DNA of 64,000 bases from Adiantum capillus-veneris (GCA_014529385.2 CM043960.1:24335896-24399895); one strand, 5' to 3'. Positions 42,019 to 53,299 are shown, counted from the first letter of the stretch. Notes: generated by a model from the letters alone, not told the origin. Numbers and translations: made by a program.

Positions 42019-42648
42019 TGTCACAAACAACTGATATGTCAGGCCTCCTTCAGCCTAATCTAGCCGACCTGCAGATTTCAGTAGCAGAAGCAGAAGAAGA
42101 AGGATTTACCAACTTGCAGATCATCGTTGAGTGGCTCAAATAATAAATTGGGTTGGGATTAAAAATCCTAACTCCCAACAATTTATGGAACCTGCCAAGG
42201 GGCCTAAACCCTTCAAAATAAAGCAAGCGCACACTACCCAACTTGCGTAAAAACTAATGACGTGGCAACTGTACAGACGTTCCGCGTGATGACATGGCAG
42301 CATTGTATGGACAGTCGAATGGGTGCTTGCTTTTGGACCATATGCTTTTAAAACTGTTGCTTTTCACTTTGGTCTAGGCCAAGGGCCTTTGAGTATGTGT
42401 TGTGGGCTCACTCTCTCGCATTCTACAGTGTGGAGAAGCAAAGCAAAGCAACAAAGTTGTACCCTGTTGAAGTATTTTAAAGCAATACCCAAAGGGGCAC
42501 CATCATTTGGGGCCATTGCAGTCTAAGAGTTGAACTCCGGCACTCCGTGTCTCGTGTGGATTCTCTCTATCTTTTTGTTTAGTTGTTTAAGTGCTGAGCG
42601 TTTGTCTTAGTTTCTTTTCAATTGGCATGTGGTGCCCATCCCCTTACA
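42019..42648 (+). repeat. 3' LTR of element D
   Basis: TGTCACAAACAACTG...CCCTTACA, 630 bp. The conserved block CAATACCCAAAGGGGCACC is at 42483-42516. Confidence 0.8.
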
Positions 42649-42846
42649 GATGCCTATCAATGTAAGCCTTGGGGGTCAGTTCTTTTTATGAGTGCATGGT
42701 TGCACATCTACAGAGTGACTCCCAGACTGTAATGTAAAAGAAGTACCAAGAGGAATGCAAGACTCTAGGGCCAATACTTCTAGGATAAAACTATGTAGCT
42801 CTGTGTGGGGTGTTTGCTATTTCGTTTCTATTCAATGATTGTTACA
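42649..42846 (+). repeat. Right part of the E LTR, after element D
   Basis: Contains AAGTACCAAGAGGAATGCAA and GGGCCAAT (the conserved LTR block, degenerate, 42751-42785) and ends GATTGTTACA followed by GTGG. This looks like an LTR R-U5 end and a PBS start. A related piece (GTGTTTGCTATTTCGTTTCTA) recurs at 42962-42983. Confidence 0.5.
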
Positions 42847-43069
42847 GTGGATTTACCGTCGGTTCCCCAAACACCATGACGAGTCGTTTACACTGGTTAC
42901 ACTGGTCCCCAAGCACCAAACTCTGCCACTCTATGTTCAATTTTCTCTCTTTCAAGTTCGAGTGTTTGCTATTTCGTTTCTAATTAGTGATTTTTACCGC
43001 CTTGCCAGTGGCTAGCCGGTTACACCGGTCCCTAAACACCATAACTCGTAGTAGTGGCCCAAAACCCTC
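42847..43069. other. No gene; degenerate repeats
   Basis: Short repeated phrases (ACACTGGT, CCCCAAACACCAT / CCCTAAACACCAT, CACTCTATG) suggest decayed LTR-derived DNA. Confidence 0.35.
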
Positions 43070-43960
43070 GTGAAACAAGCAACAATATCTTCCTCGAATA
43101 TGACACATTGTCCTTCCACATGTAATGTGATAGGCTTGGACACTCCAAGCGAGAGATCTACAATAGAAAACATGAGAAAACTGCAAACAATTGAACTAAA
43201 TTTGAATAGAGAGAGAGAGAGAGAGGAGTCGACACGAAACGGCGGAATTCCACTTCCATTGGCCCCAAAGATTGGCATCCCTTTCAGTACTTTCTTATAA
43301 ATGCTTCACAAGGTACAAGGTCCGAAGGTCCTCCCTCTACAATTGCTCCCGCCAGAGAAGAGATAGCCCTTGAGTTCCTACACCTATAGGGCTACTTGCC
43401 CTTTGATTTAGCCGAGATTTCTCGAGAGAAATCTCTCTAAATCAACGTGTACTTGCTTGGGATTAGCACGTAGCTAATCTAGTACCTGTGCAAGAAGCTC
43501 TTGCCTCAGCAATCGAGCATGATTTCCCCACTACTGTACACACAGATGAAAAGCCCTTGAGCTGGGCAATATGATTCTATATTCAAAAGGGGGGAGAGGT
43601 GCACGAGAGCGGAATCATCGTGCTACATAAGACAGAGGAGAAGGCAAGCTTTCCATTAAAGTTGTAAACGTGCAACCACTACTCACACACACACTATAGT
43701 CACTTAATGAAGCTCAAGAACAGCCCTCCCTTGCTTCTACTCGATTTGGGTGTCCTCTTACTTAGGTGTCATGCAGAGTGTTCACAGACTGCCAAGTGTC
43801 CACTTTGCCCATTTGGTTAGAATTCGTAGTACCCATCAACTTATGAAGTCTCGTCGAGGGGCCTAAATGACTTTAACTGAGCCTAGCCACCCTGTTACTA
43901 GTCAGATTTCAAAGACGATCGGCCCAACCATCTCATGGCTGCCTGGTCTTCACTTATGTG
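43070..43960 (-). repeat. Antisense LTR fragment related to the A/B/H LTR
   Basis: On the plus strand it carries GGCCCCAAAGATTGGCATCC (43261), GATTAGCACGTAGCTAAT, CTGTGCAAGAAGCTCTTGCC and AGAAAAGCCC-like order. These correspond to the B LTR (GGCCCCAAAGACTGGCGCC, GATTAGCAATTAGCTAATCC, CAGAAGGCTCTTGCC). Strongly diverged; edges approximate; no coding part attached, so a solo LTR or truncated copy. Includes a short (GA)n at 43207-43224. Confidence 0.6.
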
Positions 43961-43997
43961 GGTGAAAGTCTCGACCATCGAAAAGGCGACCAAGTCA

Positions 43998-44141
43998 TTC
44001 GGCATTCACTATGCGGCTGGAGGTACAGACTCCCAAATCATTCTACGAGGAAAGATGGATTCAGATTGGGGTGGAGATCCAGATGAACGACGGTCAACTA
44101 CAGGTTATAGCTTTTCTTTTGGCTCAAGAGCAGTTTCATGA
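43998..44141 (+). pseudogene. Ty1/copia RNase H fragment
   Basis: The frame encodes GIHYAAGG and then GKMDSDWGGDPDERRSTTGY, FSFGSRAVS. It matches the copia RNase H hallmark (xxSDADWAGDxDxRRSTxGYxxFLG). It is about 48 residues long, ends in a stop just before the expected Trp, and has no other copia domain nearby. Confidence 0.75.
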
Positions 44142-44424
44142 AGCAGCAAGAAACAGCCTACAGTTGCCTTATCTTCCACAGCTGCCCTATATAGGCATTT
44201 CCCCCCTTGTACTTTTGGCATATGTTGAGTATGGCAGTAGCCAGCACTTTGGGCATCACTCTCTCTCTCTAGAGTTTTCATTCTGAAGTGTTGTCTGCGT
44301 GTCCTCTCTCTAGCGTTTTTTGGCACCATCAATCTCTCTCCCTCTCGACGTTTTGCCCTGAATCTCTCCTCTCTCTGCTAGCGCTTCCTTTCCTCTCCAC
44401 CGTGAGCTCCTACACGTGTGGTTA
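44142..44424. other. No gene; CT-rich stretch before element F
   Basis: Contains CTCTCTCTCT runs and a CTATATAGG motif near 44187; could be a decayed LTR tail. Not assigned. Confidence 0.3.
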
Positions 44425-45021
44425 TGTCACGATTGTGACCATGTTAACAGTATTACATCTACTCCTAGTTGCAGATACGCAAAGTGCCATGCCAAGGAGA
44501 ACCCCTACGCTTGGATGGTCACGATCCTTCGCTCAAGAGACGTGTCTCTTCGCCAAAAGCCACACTCCTTCGACGACTGGTTGCACCCATTTGCTCTACG
44601 GGTGCGACTCTTCACCCAATGGTTGTAGCTCTTCGCCGAAAGGATGCGTCTTTACGTCTAAAGTCATGTCTCTTCACCAGGAGACATGTCTTTTCATTTA
44701 TGTCTCTTCGTCCTATATAAGGAGCCCTTATATCACACATTCAATCAATCAATCAACAGAGAGTCTTCTAAGTCTTGTTTTTTAGTACAGTTCAAGTTTC
44801 TTAAGTCTTAATCATGAGTTTGAAGTACTTAATTGAGGATTAGTCATAGTCACAGGGGACTCCCTTTTTCGAGCTTCCCGTCCCCACTTTTCCGTCCCCT
44901 TTTGCCGTCCCGCCCTCTTTTTTACACTAAAAATCCATTTGAGACCCGTCCCCCGTTCCCCGTTCCCCGTCCCGGAATGCGTCCCCTTGTGACTATGGGA
45001 TTAGTACCTAGAATCCTTACA
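44425..45021 (+). repeat. 5' LTR of element F
   Basis: TGTCACGATTGTGACC...ATCCTTACA, 597 bp. A TATATAA box is at 44714-44720. Upstream of it TCTTCGCC / TCTTCACC / TCTTCG words recur every 20-35 bp between 44535 and 44710, which could be enhancer-like repeats. Confidence 0.75.
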
Positions 45022-45022
45022 G

Positions 45023-45034
45023 TGGTATCAGAGC
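45023..45034 (+). promoter_or_regulatory. Primer-binding site of element F
   Basis: TGGTATCAGAGC, a perfect complement of plant initiator-Met tRNA, one base after the LTR. Confidence 0.9.
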
Positions 45035-45807
45035 AAACTTTTTCCGGGGACCCCAAGGTTGTGGGCCTATCACCTTTGCCGCTACACTCTACCCTCTCCC
45101 AAAGTTGTATTGCAGCAGAAGAAAGGTGGTACACACACGCATATGCGCGCATAAGGTAACATGAATCTTTTTGTTTCAATTACATAAATAACGGACAACA
45201 CCACAGGGGGGTGTGTGGCGTACCCGGTGACTTTCGAGACAACTTCTGCTGGAGCCTCTCCGAGTGCCCTTTCCTCGGGTAGTACCCCCTTCGAACCCAT
45301 GGTCGCACCCCTTCATGTGAAAGGGTACCACACCGGCAAGCTGCCACCTCTTCCCAATGCTCGCACCCCTTGGCCTCTTCGCGATGCAATCTCGCACCCC
45401 TTGGCACATGACATGCGGGCATACGTGCCTCTTCGACAAGCCTTCAGCCTTGCGCTTTTTCACCAAACGTTGCCTTCATGCGTGCGCTGGCTGCTCTTCG
45501 TAAGCATTTTTCACGCTATTAACTTTAGCCAGCAGCGCAAGCCTTTTTTTTATTAACACCCCAAAGTGGGTGCCCAACTTGGCCGGCCACTCAGATTAAT
45601 TAAAGGGCCATGTGAAAGCACCCTTTCTCATTCAACTTACGTTAAAAACCAAAACAAGATGGACAGCCAACGATTTTAGAATTCAAACGTTGTCTCTCTC
45701 TCTCTCCTTTGCTTTGAGCGCTGGCAGGCCCCTATTGTGTACCCCTGATTCCGAACACTCCCGAACCCGAAATTATCATTTTTTCACCGGAGCGAGAACC
45801 AGTTCCA

Positions 45808-45841
45808 TGTGAGAGTGCGCGTGTGCGGAAGCATGAGAGAG

Positions 45842-45913
<72 letters not shown>

Positions 45914-46270
45914 AAATGCAAGATATGGTGAAGAGGGGGCGATCAACCCCCCACTGACTACCAGAGCAAGAGAACCTTAGTACAACAGATGTGATCTCTG
46001 TGAGATGAGATGTGGAAGTGGGTACCCCCTTGGCCCTATAAATAGGTGCCCAAGGGGAGGTAGGGCAAGGCCTGATAAAAATCCCCACCACCCAACAGAA
46101 AAATGATATATGGAAATATATGTGGGCACTCGACAAAAATGGGCGGCCGGCCCCAAACTCGGGCAGCCGGACCAGGAGCAACCTAGACTAAGGGTGGCCA
46201 GCCGGGAGACATACTAGCCGTAGAAGTATGCCCTAGACCTGAGAAGCAACAGAGTGGTGTAAATCTAACA
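45808..46270 (-). repeat. 3' LTR of element G
   Basis: 463 bp. Contains a (GA)n of about 60 bp (45849-45911), which makes it longer than its partner, and a TATA-like CTATTTATAGGG in element sense (46034-46050). Confidence 0.9.
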
Positions 46271-48778
46271 CCCCCTCTCAACATCGGATCAAGATGTCTG
46301 CTGCAATGTCCACTGAAGGATAGGCAAATGATCAAGATGTCTGCAGAAATGTCCATTGAAGGACAATACTCCATGAGTCTGGGGTGTCCCAACCGCCAAG
46401 AAATCTTCGTAATAAAGTGCAGTCACAAGCAGTGTAGCATACTGCTGTACTCCGCCGATGCAGTGTGAAGGTATTGCATGAAGGTCCCGAACTGAGTGTG
46501 AAAACAACTCCTTGCCGTGAAAGAAGTGCCAATAGACCTGCAAGTGTCCTGCCCAATAGGATCTGTGGTGTCTGTAGTCAAACCGTCCGGAGAAAATGGA
46601 GAAGCCCAGGAATCGTCATGAGAATAACCGGAAGCCTGTCAATGCATGAACCTACAACCCAATGTGGCCAGGTGGCTAAGCTATGTAAAGCTTCATGAAG
46701 GCCAGATGTAGTAATCTGCGCTGTAAACTCCTCCGGATCAAGGAAAGCAAGACTAAGCAGTCTACACTGTAGAAGCTATCGTAAGCTGCAACAGTCACCG
46801 ATAGACCGCACGGACCACCATCGGATGGTGTCCTATCAGTAGGTAGGGTAATCCAAGATGAGGGGAAAGCCAGACTCAACAGTCTTCGCTCTGAAGGGCC
46901 TCTAAGAAGAGGTGTGGTCAGACCAAGATGTTTGCACTGTAATCATCCTGTAGAATCAGGGAAGCTAGATTGAGCAGTCAGCGCTATGAAGATCCTCTGA
47001 GACGAGGAAAGGCAAGACCAATTTGTTTGCTCCATCTTGCCTGTATCTCTTGCCTCCAATCCTCCGGTGTCAACCAAAACAGAATCCGGGCCAACAACGC
47101 TATGAAGATCCTCTGAGAAGAGGAAAGGCCAGACCAATTTGTCTGCGCCATCTTGCCTGTATCTCTTGCCTCCAATCCTCCGGTGTCAACCAAAACAGAA
47201 TCCGGGCCAACATAGTCAGTGCTATGAAGATCCTCTGAGAAGAGGAAAGGCCAGACCAACTAGTCTGCGCCATCTTGCCTATATCTCTTGCCTCCAATCC
47301 TCCGATGTCAACCAAAATAGAAACCGGGCCAACAACGCCACCAAACCGCATCTCGGTGTGGCTCTCAATGGTGAATGATTTTGGAGTGGCCTACTGCCCA
47401 GGTCGGGGGATAAGTCTGTTGTAAGGATAAGTCTGGTGTAAGGTTACTGAGGGTGAGTGTAAGCAACTCTAAAGGTAGCAATCCAAATGATCAGGAGTGT
47501 AGAAGAGCAACTACACTACCATCCAAGCCAAGCTCCAGGTGACTCCGAATGTAGTCGCATAATGCCTGATCTCCCGCATCTCGCGGGTAAACTCTCCAAG
47601 AGAGTCCAAAGCACTGAAGTCCTACTCCAGTCTGTAGATCCAAGCAATGAACTTATCCAAGAAGAGATTCACGATCCTCTCCCTAAGTCCATGTAGATGC
47701 TCTTGTGTAAGCAAGTGATCTGACGTGTCGAGGTCAAGTGGTAAGTGTCTCATGTGAACTCCTCTGATGAGTGCATAGGTGTGTCCATAGCAAACCACAA
47801 GACACAACTGCCTTTGGAGTGCGCAACCCCCGAATGATGGCTGGAATGAATGGATCTCCCAAGGATCGTACGCCCGTAGATGATCAAGCCGATGTCGAAG
47901 ATACCGTGTACTGCAGCACTCACTGAGAGACCGCACAGGCCACCACCGACTGTTGTCCTGGCAGGAGGTAACTTAATCCTCTGTAAAAAAACTCCAACCA
48001 CGTGTTTGCTGTCCACCCAAAAACGCAACTGCGAGGTGATGAAAACGCTGGTCCAGCGATTTTCAGCGTGCTCATACGCTCCCGGCATGGTCCAAAGCGG
48101 TGCAGAGGAGTATGGGAAGGGTGGTGCGTCACTGTCACTACCCCAGATGGGCTGAAAACAGAGAAAACAGCAAGGGGTAATGGCTGAAATCTGTAGATTT
48201 GAAGAGGAACTTCGCCAGCAAGGCATCGGATGCCAAGCTGGGTAGGTGGTGGCGAGATCCGGTGTTCAGAAGCTGAGCGCTGCCCTCGTGCTGCAAAAAC
48301 GTAGGTCAATTTGCAGTCCACTTTTGCTACACTTGTTGGCACCAAAAACCTTTTGTTTGCTGAAAACACAAAGGCTTGATGGGTACCCTAGGTGCCCAGC
48401 AACTTGTGGAAGGTGTCAACGACACAAAGTGACCAATAAAACCGCCAAAAATGGGCTGAAAACCCAAAAACGCAGATAAAGGTCAAAAACGCAAATGTAG
48501 GAGGGACATTTCCGGCGACGAAACTGTCCCAAAAGTGTAGCGCATTCAGGGAAATCAGCAAATCTGATGTTTCTTGCAAAAAACGCAGGTTAAGGTGAGG
48601 TCCTCCGCGACAGAAATGGCTCTTGTTTTTGCGCTTGCCTGGCTGATGTAAAAGCGCTGGTAAATTTGGCTCCAGTTGCAAAAATGCTGGCTGATACCGC
48701 CCTTGGGAGATGAACCTGATGCGATGTAGCACCTCAGAATAGGTAGAGCCTGAAGCTGCTGATACCATGTGAACTGGC
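46271..48778 (-). other. Interior of element G, no recognisable protein
   Basis: The longest minus frames (158 codons at 47750-48226; 165 codons at 48388-48885) show no domain and overlap each other, so I do not call them genes. It holds a tandem array at 46983-47336 and Ala/Ser-poor low-similarity DNA. Copia-like affinity is possible from the LTR start and PBS only. Confidence 0.6.
46983..47336. repeat. Three tandem repeats of 116-122 bp in element G
   Basis: Units begin GCTATGAAGATCCTCTGAGA at 46983, 47099 and 47221 and are over 90% alike by eye. Degenerate older units precede them (about 46710-46980). Confidence 0.9.
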
Positions 48779-48790
48779 TGACTGATACCA
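48779..48790 (-). promoter_or_regulatory. Primer-binding site of element G
   Basis: In element sense TGGTATCAG follows the LTR end directly: nine bases of the initiator-Met complement. The same word with following CAGCTTC recurs about 28 bp further on. Confidence 0.75.
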
Positions 48791-49183
48791 TGTGAGTGTG
48801 CGTGTGCGGAAGCGTGAGAGAGGAGAGGAGAGAGAGAGTAGACATAAACGCAGGTATGGTGAAGAGGGGCGATCGGTCCCCCCACTGACTACCAGAGCAA
48901 GTGAACCTCAGTACAACAGATGTGATCTCAGTGAGATGAGATGTGGAAGAGGGTACCCCCCTGCCCCTATAAATAGGTGCCCAAGGGAGGTAGGGCAAGG
49001 CCTAATAAAAATCCCCACGACCCAACAGAAAAATCATATATGGAAATATATGTGGGCGGCCGACCCCAGACTCGGGCAACCAGACCAGGAGCAACCTAGA
49101 CTATGGGTGGCCAGCACAGAGACATACTAACCGTACAAGTATGCCCTAGACCTGTGAAGCAGCAGAGTTGTGTAAATCTAACA
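48791..49183 (-). repeat. 5' LTR of element G
   Basis: 393 bp. Compared with the 3' LTR it lacks the long GA run and a few short segments, and differs at a few percent of the remaining positions. Confidence 0.9.
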
Positions 49184-49188
49184 TTCCA

Positions 49189-50187
49189 GAGGGCGCTTTA
49201 GTTTCCAAGGGCATTCCAGTTCCAGAGCAATACCTGTTCCAGTTCTTGCCGGAGAATTCCCCTACACACGATTTACCAGAGCAATTTATCAGAGCCGGAA
49301 CCCATTCCGAACGTAGTTTCCGCTCTCGGAACACACATCCCAGAACCTGTTCCCGACCCAGAACCTTCACCTATTCGAGTTCACTTTGCGAAGTAAACAT
49401 GCCGAATTCTCAAGACGGAGGTGGTCAATCTAACGATGCCCTTACTCTTATCAAGGAGCAGATGGCCACACTCTCCACAAGTCTCGCATCACTTCACACT
49501 CGTTTGGATCAGATGCAGACGCAAAACACTTCTCAAAGTCGTCCTGCTGCTTCTCGGATTACATATGCAGCATCTTCCTCACCTTCTTCCGAAGCTTCAG
49601 TAAACGAGCCAAACGAACCAGATCCAACTAAAGAGGTAGACAATCGCGAACTTCAATCACTTTACAAAATTTTTAATGTTGCACAGAAGAAGCAGCTTGA
49701 TATTAAACTTCCGGAACCGTACACTGTCGCCGCGACAAGCACGTGCTGGACCAATGGCTATTCAAAATGGAGGTTTACTTGTCCAACACGGACTTAGTCG
49801 AGAGTAAAAAAGTTGCACTTGCTAGTTCTCTGCTTTGGTGGCAATGACGGGTTGCTGATGATAAACACACCTTCTTGGGATAAATTCCGCCGTGCTATTC
49901 ACAAGGCGTTCGAACCTGCTAATGCGGATTTTCATGCTCGGTCCTCTCTTCGCCGCCTGAGCCAGACAGGTTCCTTGGTCGCATACATCTCAGAGTTCCA
50001 AAGGCTAACTCTGGAGATAGAGACCCTTAGTCCCTCCGATAAACTTCACACATTTATTGACGGACTCGAACCCAACCTGAAGGACGATGTGCACAAATAC
50101 AACCCTACCACCTTGGATGCTGCAATTGCCTATGTGGAGCGTCTAGGCGATAAACGGTGCCCTACACGGAATTTTCTCTTTTGGTGA
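49189..50187 (+). pseudogene. Element F gag
   Basis: The frame is open from 49168 through the ATG at 49399 (MPNSQDGGGQSNDALTLIKE). A coiled-coil-like segment (QMATLSTSLASLHTRLDQMQ) is followed by KKQLDIKLPEPY. The frame then shifts near 49735: the next gag part (WLFKMEVYLSNTDLVESKKV, ALASSLLWWQ) is in another frame and ends at a TGA. The capsid end (SWDKFRRAIHKAFEPANADF, RLSQTGSLVAYISEFQRLTL, FIDGLEPNLKDDV) is open at 49813-50187. The order matches retrotransposon gag domains of Ty3/gypsy, distinct from A and C. Confidence 0.8.
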
Positions 50188-51075
50188 CAGATCTTCAAAT
50201 AGCGCTCGCTTTTCAGAATGCGATCGCAAAGACAGCTATAGCCAAAGTCAACAACATCAGTCTCAGTTCAGACAGCAAGCCACAACACCTTATTCGACTT
50301 CAAGGTTCTATTCTCAAGATGGACAATCTCAAAGCAGATCTTCTTTAAATGTTCCTCCACTTGATCGTGGTAAAGGACGTGATCTTTCTCAAGATCTGCA
50401 TTCCAATAGTCAGCAAGGCTCTTTCTCAAATGCATCTTCGACTTCAAAGAAGGATGACTTATGTACAATTTGTGATGGTGACCATAGATGGTATCAATGT
50501 CCAAAGAGACCAAATCCATCTAATTTGAAAAGAAATTCCAACGCGGAAACACCATTAAATTCTAAACAACCAGATTCTGCTAAGAATAAAGGAAAATCAG
50601 TGGTCAATACGATTCGTGTCTCAAAGGATACGACTATCCTTATGAAGCACGCTCACTGTGGTTCTTCAATTTAGGAGCCTCTCTCAAATCAGGTTTTGAG
50701 TCTTCTTGGAACTATCAATGGTTGCTCCATCAATATTTTGGTGGACAACGAATGCTCGAATAATTTTGTCAGCACTCACAGCTTGGCTTACCAACTCAGA
50801 AGACATCTCACTTATATGATGTGGAATTAGCAGATGGATCAATTTTGACTTGTGATCAGACAATTCAACAGTTACAGTTCGATATTCAAAATTATGCAGA
50901 TCAATTGGATTTTGAGGTCATGCCTTTATCTTACTACGACATGATTGTTAGTCAACATTGGTTATTCCAATATGATCCAGCAAATAGCTTTTGAGGACAT
51001 ACTATCAATTTGTTCAAAGATGGACCTGAACTAATTTTACACGGGCTTTATCGTGCGGAACGAGTGATTCAAGCC
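50188..51075 (+). pseudogene. Element F zinc knuckle and protease remnant
   Basis: CTICDGDHRWYQCPKRPNPS at about 50463-50520 is a zinc-knuckle variant (C-x2-C-x4-H-x4-C). Further on LLGTINGCSINILVDNECSN has the layout of a retropepsin active site. The usual D-S/T-G reads D-N-E, so it would be inactive. SYYDMIVSQHWLFQYDP is the protease end (normally D-x-I-L-G-x-x-W-L). Several shifts and stops. Confidence 0.65.
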
Positions 51076-51800
51076 TCGCGTTTACTAGTCAAACGACATG
51101 ATACAGAGGAAATGAAGCAAATATGATCTTCGATGCACATGGAGAGATTCTAATTGATGAATTTTTGAATTCATTAACTTCTGTTGAATCAATTAACGAA
51201 GACAAAGACGATTTCAAGCAAGAAGTTTTCCAAGTGACACTTCGTTACCAAACAGAGATAAGGACATAGTTGCAAATTCCAAGTCTGAAGATGACTATGC
51301 TTTCTTTGATTCTTTGCTAGATGATGATATGCCAATTGCAAGTCATGAAGTGGCAGTTTCTAAAGATGATTCTGAAGAATTTTGGCATTTGTTATTGGAC
51401 ATGATTACACTCTAAAGCCAAAATCCTCTCCAGTGATTACTAAAGTTGAAGTTACCCAATCTATAGAGTTCTTTGAGAAGATTTTCTCTTCACCAAATAT
51501 TTCACAGTTATGGGAAGATCTTAAATTATAAAACTTACGTCGCATGAAGGATTTTGAAGATCAATCTCTTGTTGCAGTCAACCTGATTAAACCAGATTCT
51601 TCTCAAAAGAATTTGAACAATGCAATGACATGGGATTTAGCAGTAAAAGCAAAAAAAATTCACAAGAAGCGAAAGTTCAACACAGAGACTTCTGATAACT
51701 CAAAGATTGAAGATTTTCGAAGATTCAATGCTTTTCCAAAGTTCTATCGAGATCAGAAGTCATTTCTTTGACACGGGCTCTCATTTTAAATGGGAGGGAA
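51076..51800 (+). pseudogene. Element F post-protease tail
   Basis: Broken frames rich in Asp/Glu/Lys, the longest being MKDFEDQSLVAVNLIKPDSS at 51544-51771. It does not resemble RT, RNase H or integrase. It is followed within 20 bp by the polypurine tract, so it is the true end of the internal region. Origin unknown. Confidence 0.45.
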
Positions 51801-51841
51801 TGTCACGATTGTGACTATGTTAACAGTATTACATCTACTCC

Positions 51842-52898
51842 AACCTCCGCCATGTACACCCAATCTGTCTCTCGGGTGGTTATCGGGAAAATTTGTGTAT
51901 TGTGTGTATTCTCCAAAGTGTAAGAATAGTCCACTGTAAAGGACAAATATGAAAGATCAATAGCCACTGCATCAGTTAAGGTGATGTCTCAAGGTCACCA
52001 ATCTGCGTAATCTTAGAGCTAAAATATAATCCACTATACTTCTTTGTTGCATGCACATGGGCCTCACCTCCCTAGCCTCCCTTGCGATTTTGCCCTCAAA
52101 CCAGCCCTCGACTGCCACAAACGGGGCACACTATTCGCAGTCATTCAAGCTCCATTGGGAGAAGGATGGATCATTTCTCATAAATACAATCTAGGTTGAT
52201 TTCCAAGTGCACAAAGGGTGCACAAATGGATACGGTCATACAATCAGAACAGTTAAGAAAATGTCTACCACATGCCTCCTTCCCCCATACTAAACGCCAT
52301 CCATAGTAACTCTTCACTAGAGAGAGAGGAAATGGCAGCAAAACACAAACGTACTCTAGAACCCAGTTGCCATATGCCCAACCTGGTGCATGGAAAGGAT
52401 GGCACACATTGTTGTAGATAAGCCATTGATAGGGCCCCTTGATTCCCTGATCCACCCAATCTCTGAGTGATTAGACGCAAAGTCAATTGATCAAGCATTT
52501 GTCAATCCCACACGCTCCAGGAAAGGAGGGCCACATGTTGCTCTACATGAGCAACAGACTTCCCGAGTGACCACCAAGCAAAGAAATGAAGCATTTGTTA
52601 ATTTCCACAAGCTGCCAAATGAGCAATGCAGAATCCAATCAAAGAGTTCACTGAATCAAAGCAGCCCTTAGCAACTATTTACAGAAATGGCATCATCCTT
52701 TGAACAACCTGAGGCACCGCACTCTTGAGCTTGCCAGAGAACAACAGAAATGAGATGCACATCCCTAATCCAGTAGAGTTGCCTAAGATCTGACAATGTC
52801 TGCATGTAAACTGCTACGAGCTAGGTTGACAAAAAACTGTTAATGTTGTGTGTCAACCACTATAGAAGTTTATCCACAATCAAAGGCATTCTCAGATT
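51842..52898. other. No supported gene
   Basis: Short minus-strand ORFs (for example 52171-52455) show no domain. It may be intron or 3' region of the weak gene candidate to the right. Confidence 0.3.
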
Positions 52899-53084
52899 TT
52901 AGCTGCCCTCATAGAAAGCGTAAAAATACTGAGTTTTAGCACCAGCTTGATGCCTTGACGCTTGGCTGGAGGAGCAATGTCTTCGCACTTGCACTCTGTT
53001 CAAAGGCCGACTCGATGAAATGCCTAAAAGTCCATATTTACATAATTGCCTAGGATCAAATTGCATAGGTCTAAGATCTGCACC
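52899..53084 (-). CDS. Hypothetical second exon of a weak gene candidate
   Basis: It begins after an acceptor-like TTACTATTGACAG (53085-53097) and is open for 61 codons to a TAA at 52901-52899. The phase fits the donor at 53299. The product (GADLRPMQFDPRQLCKYG...) is not recognised. It could equally be untranslated transcript or chance. Confidence 0.25.
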   Translation of the reverse strand, partial: GADLRPMQFDPRQLCKYGLLGISSSRPLNRVQVRRHCSSSQASRHQAGAKTQYFYAFYEGS

Positions 53085-53299
53085 CTGTCAATAGTAAACG
53101 TTGTCCTGTGAAGCTTCTGAAGCTACATGCACACACACTGTTTGCAGGGCAATGGTTTATATACTCGCACTCAATGTCTAGAGCTGAGGTGAGAACCCTT
53201 ATCTTGATGTGTAAGCAAAGCCTGAGACTGATTGTGCAGAAATGGTTCATTTTAAACAAAAAACGAGATATGCAAAGGATAAATCAGAAGGGGACTGAC

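Larger units (their letters stand above)
40067..42648 (+). mobile_element. Element D: non-autonomous LTR element (2.6 kb)
   Basis: Two related LTRs (40067-40761 and 42019-42648) enclose about 1.26 kb with a PBS and a polypurine tract but no gag or pol similarity. LTR ends are TGTCAC...TTACA as in C and F. No matching 5-bp flank (TTCTG left, GATGC right), so the ends have mutated or the copy is recombinant. It sits in the E LTR. It must have been moved by proteins of another element. Confidence 0.8.
45803..49188 (-). mobile_element. Element G: non-autonomous LTR retrotransposon with TSD TTCCA
   Basis: The element is 45808-49183, flanked by TTCCA at 45803-45807 and 49184-49188. LTRs in element sense start TGTTAGATTTACAC and end CTCACA. 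The PBS beside the 5' LTR and the purine run TGAGAGGGGG beside the 3' LTR fix the minus orientation. The 2.5-kb interior shows no gag, RT or integrase. It splits the leader of element F (GAACCAGTTCCA|GAGGGCGC). Confidence 0.9.
44425..51841 (+). mobile_element. Element F: Ty3/gypsy element with gag-protease only, right LTR truncated
   Basis: Left LTR 44425-45021, tRNA-iMet PBS, leader, insertion of G, gag, zinc knuckle, protease, an acidic tail, polypurine tract (AAATGGGAGGGAA, about 51788-51800), and only the first 41 bp of the right LTR (51801-51841, one mismatch to 44425-44465). RT, RNase H and integrase are absent between protease and polypurine tract. Coding parts have several shifts. Confidence 0.75.

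Noticed and set aside
40062-42653. Target-site duplication for element D
   Set aside because: The flanks TTCTG and GATGC do not match, so none is claimed.
46983-47336. CRISPR-like repeat array
   Set aside because: Units are 116-122 bp contiguous tandem repeats without spacers, within a plant retrotransposon.
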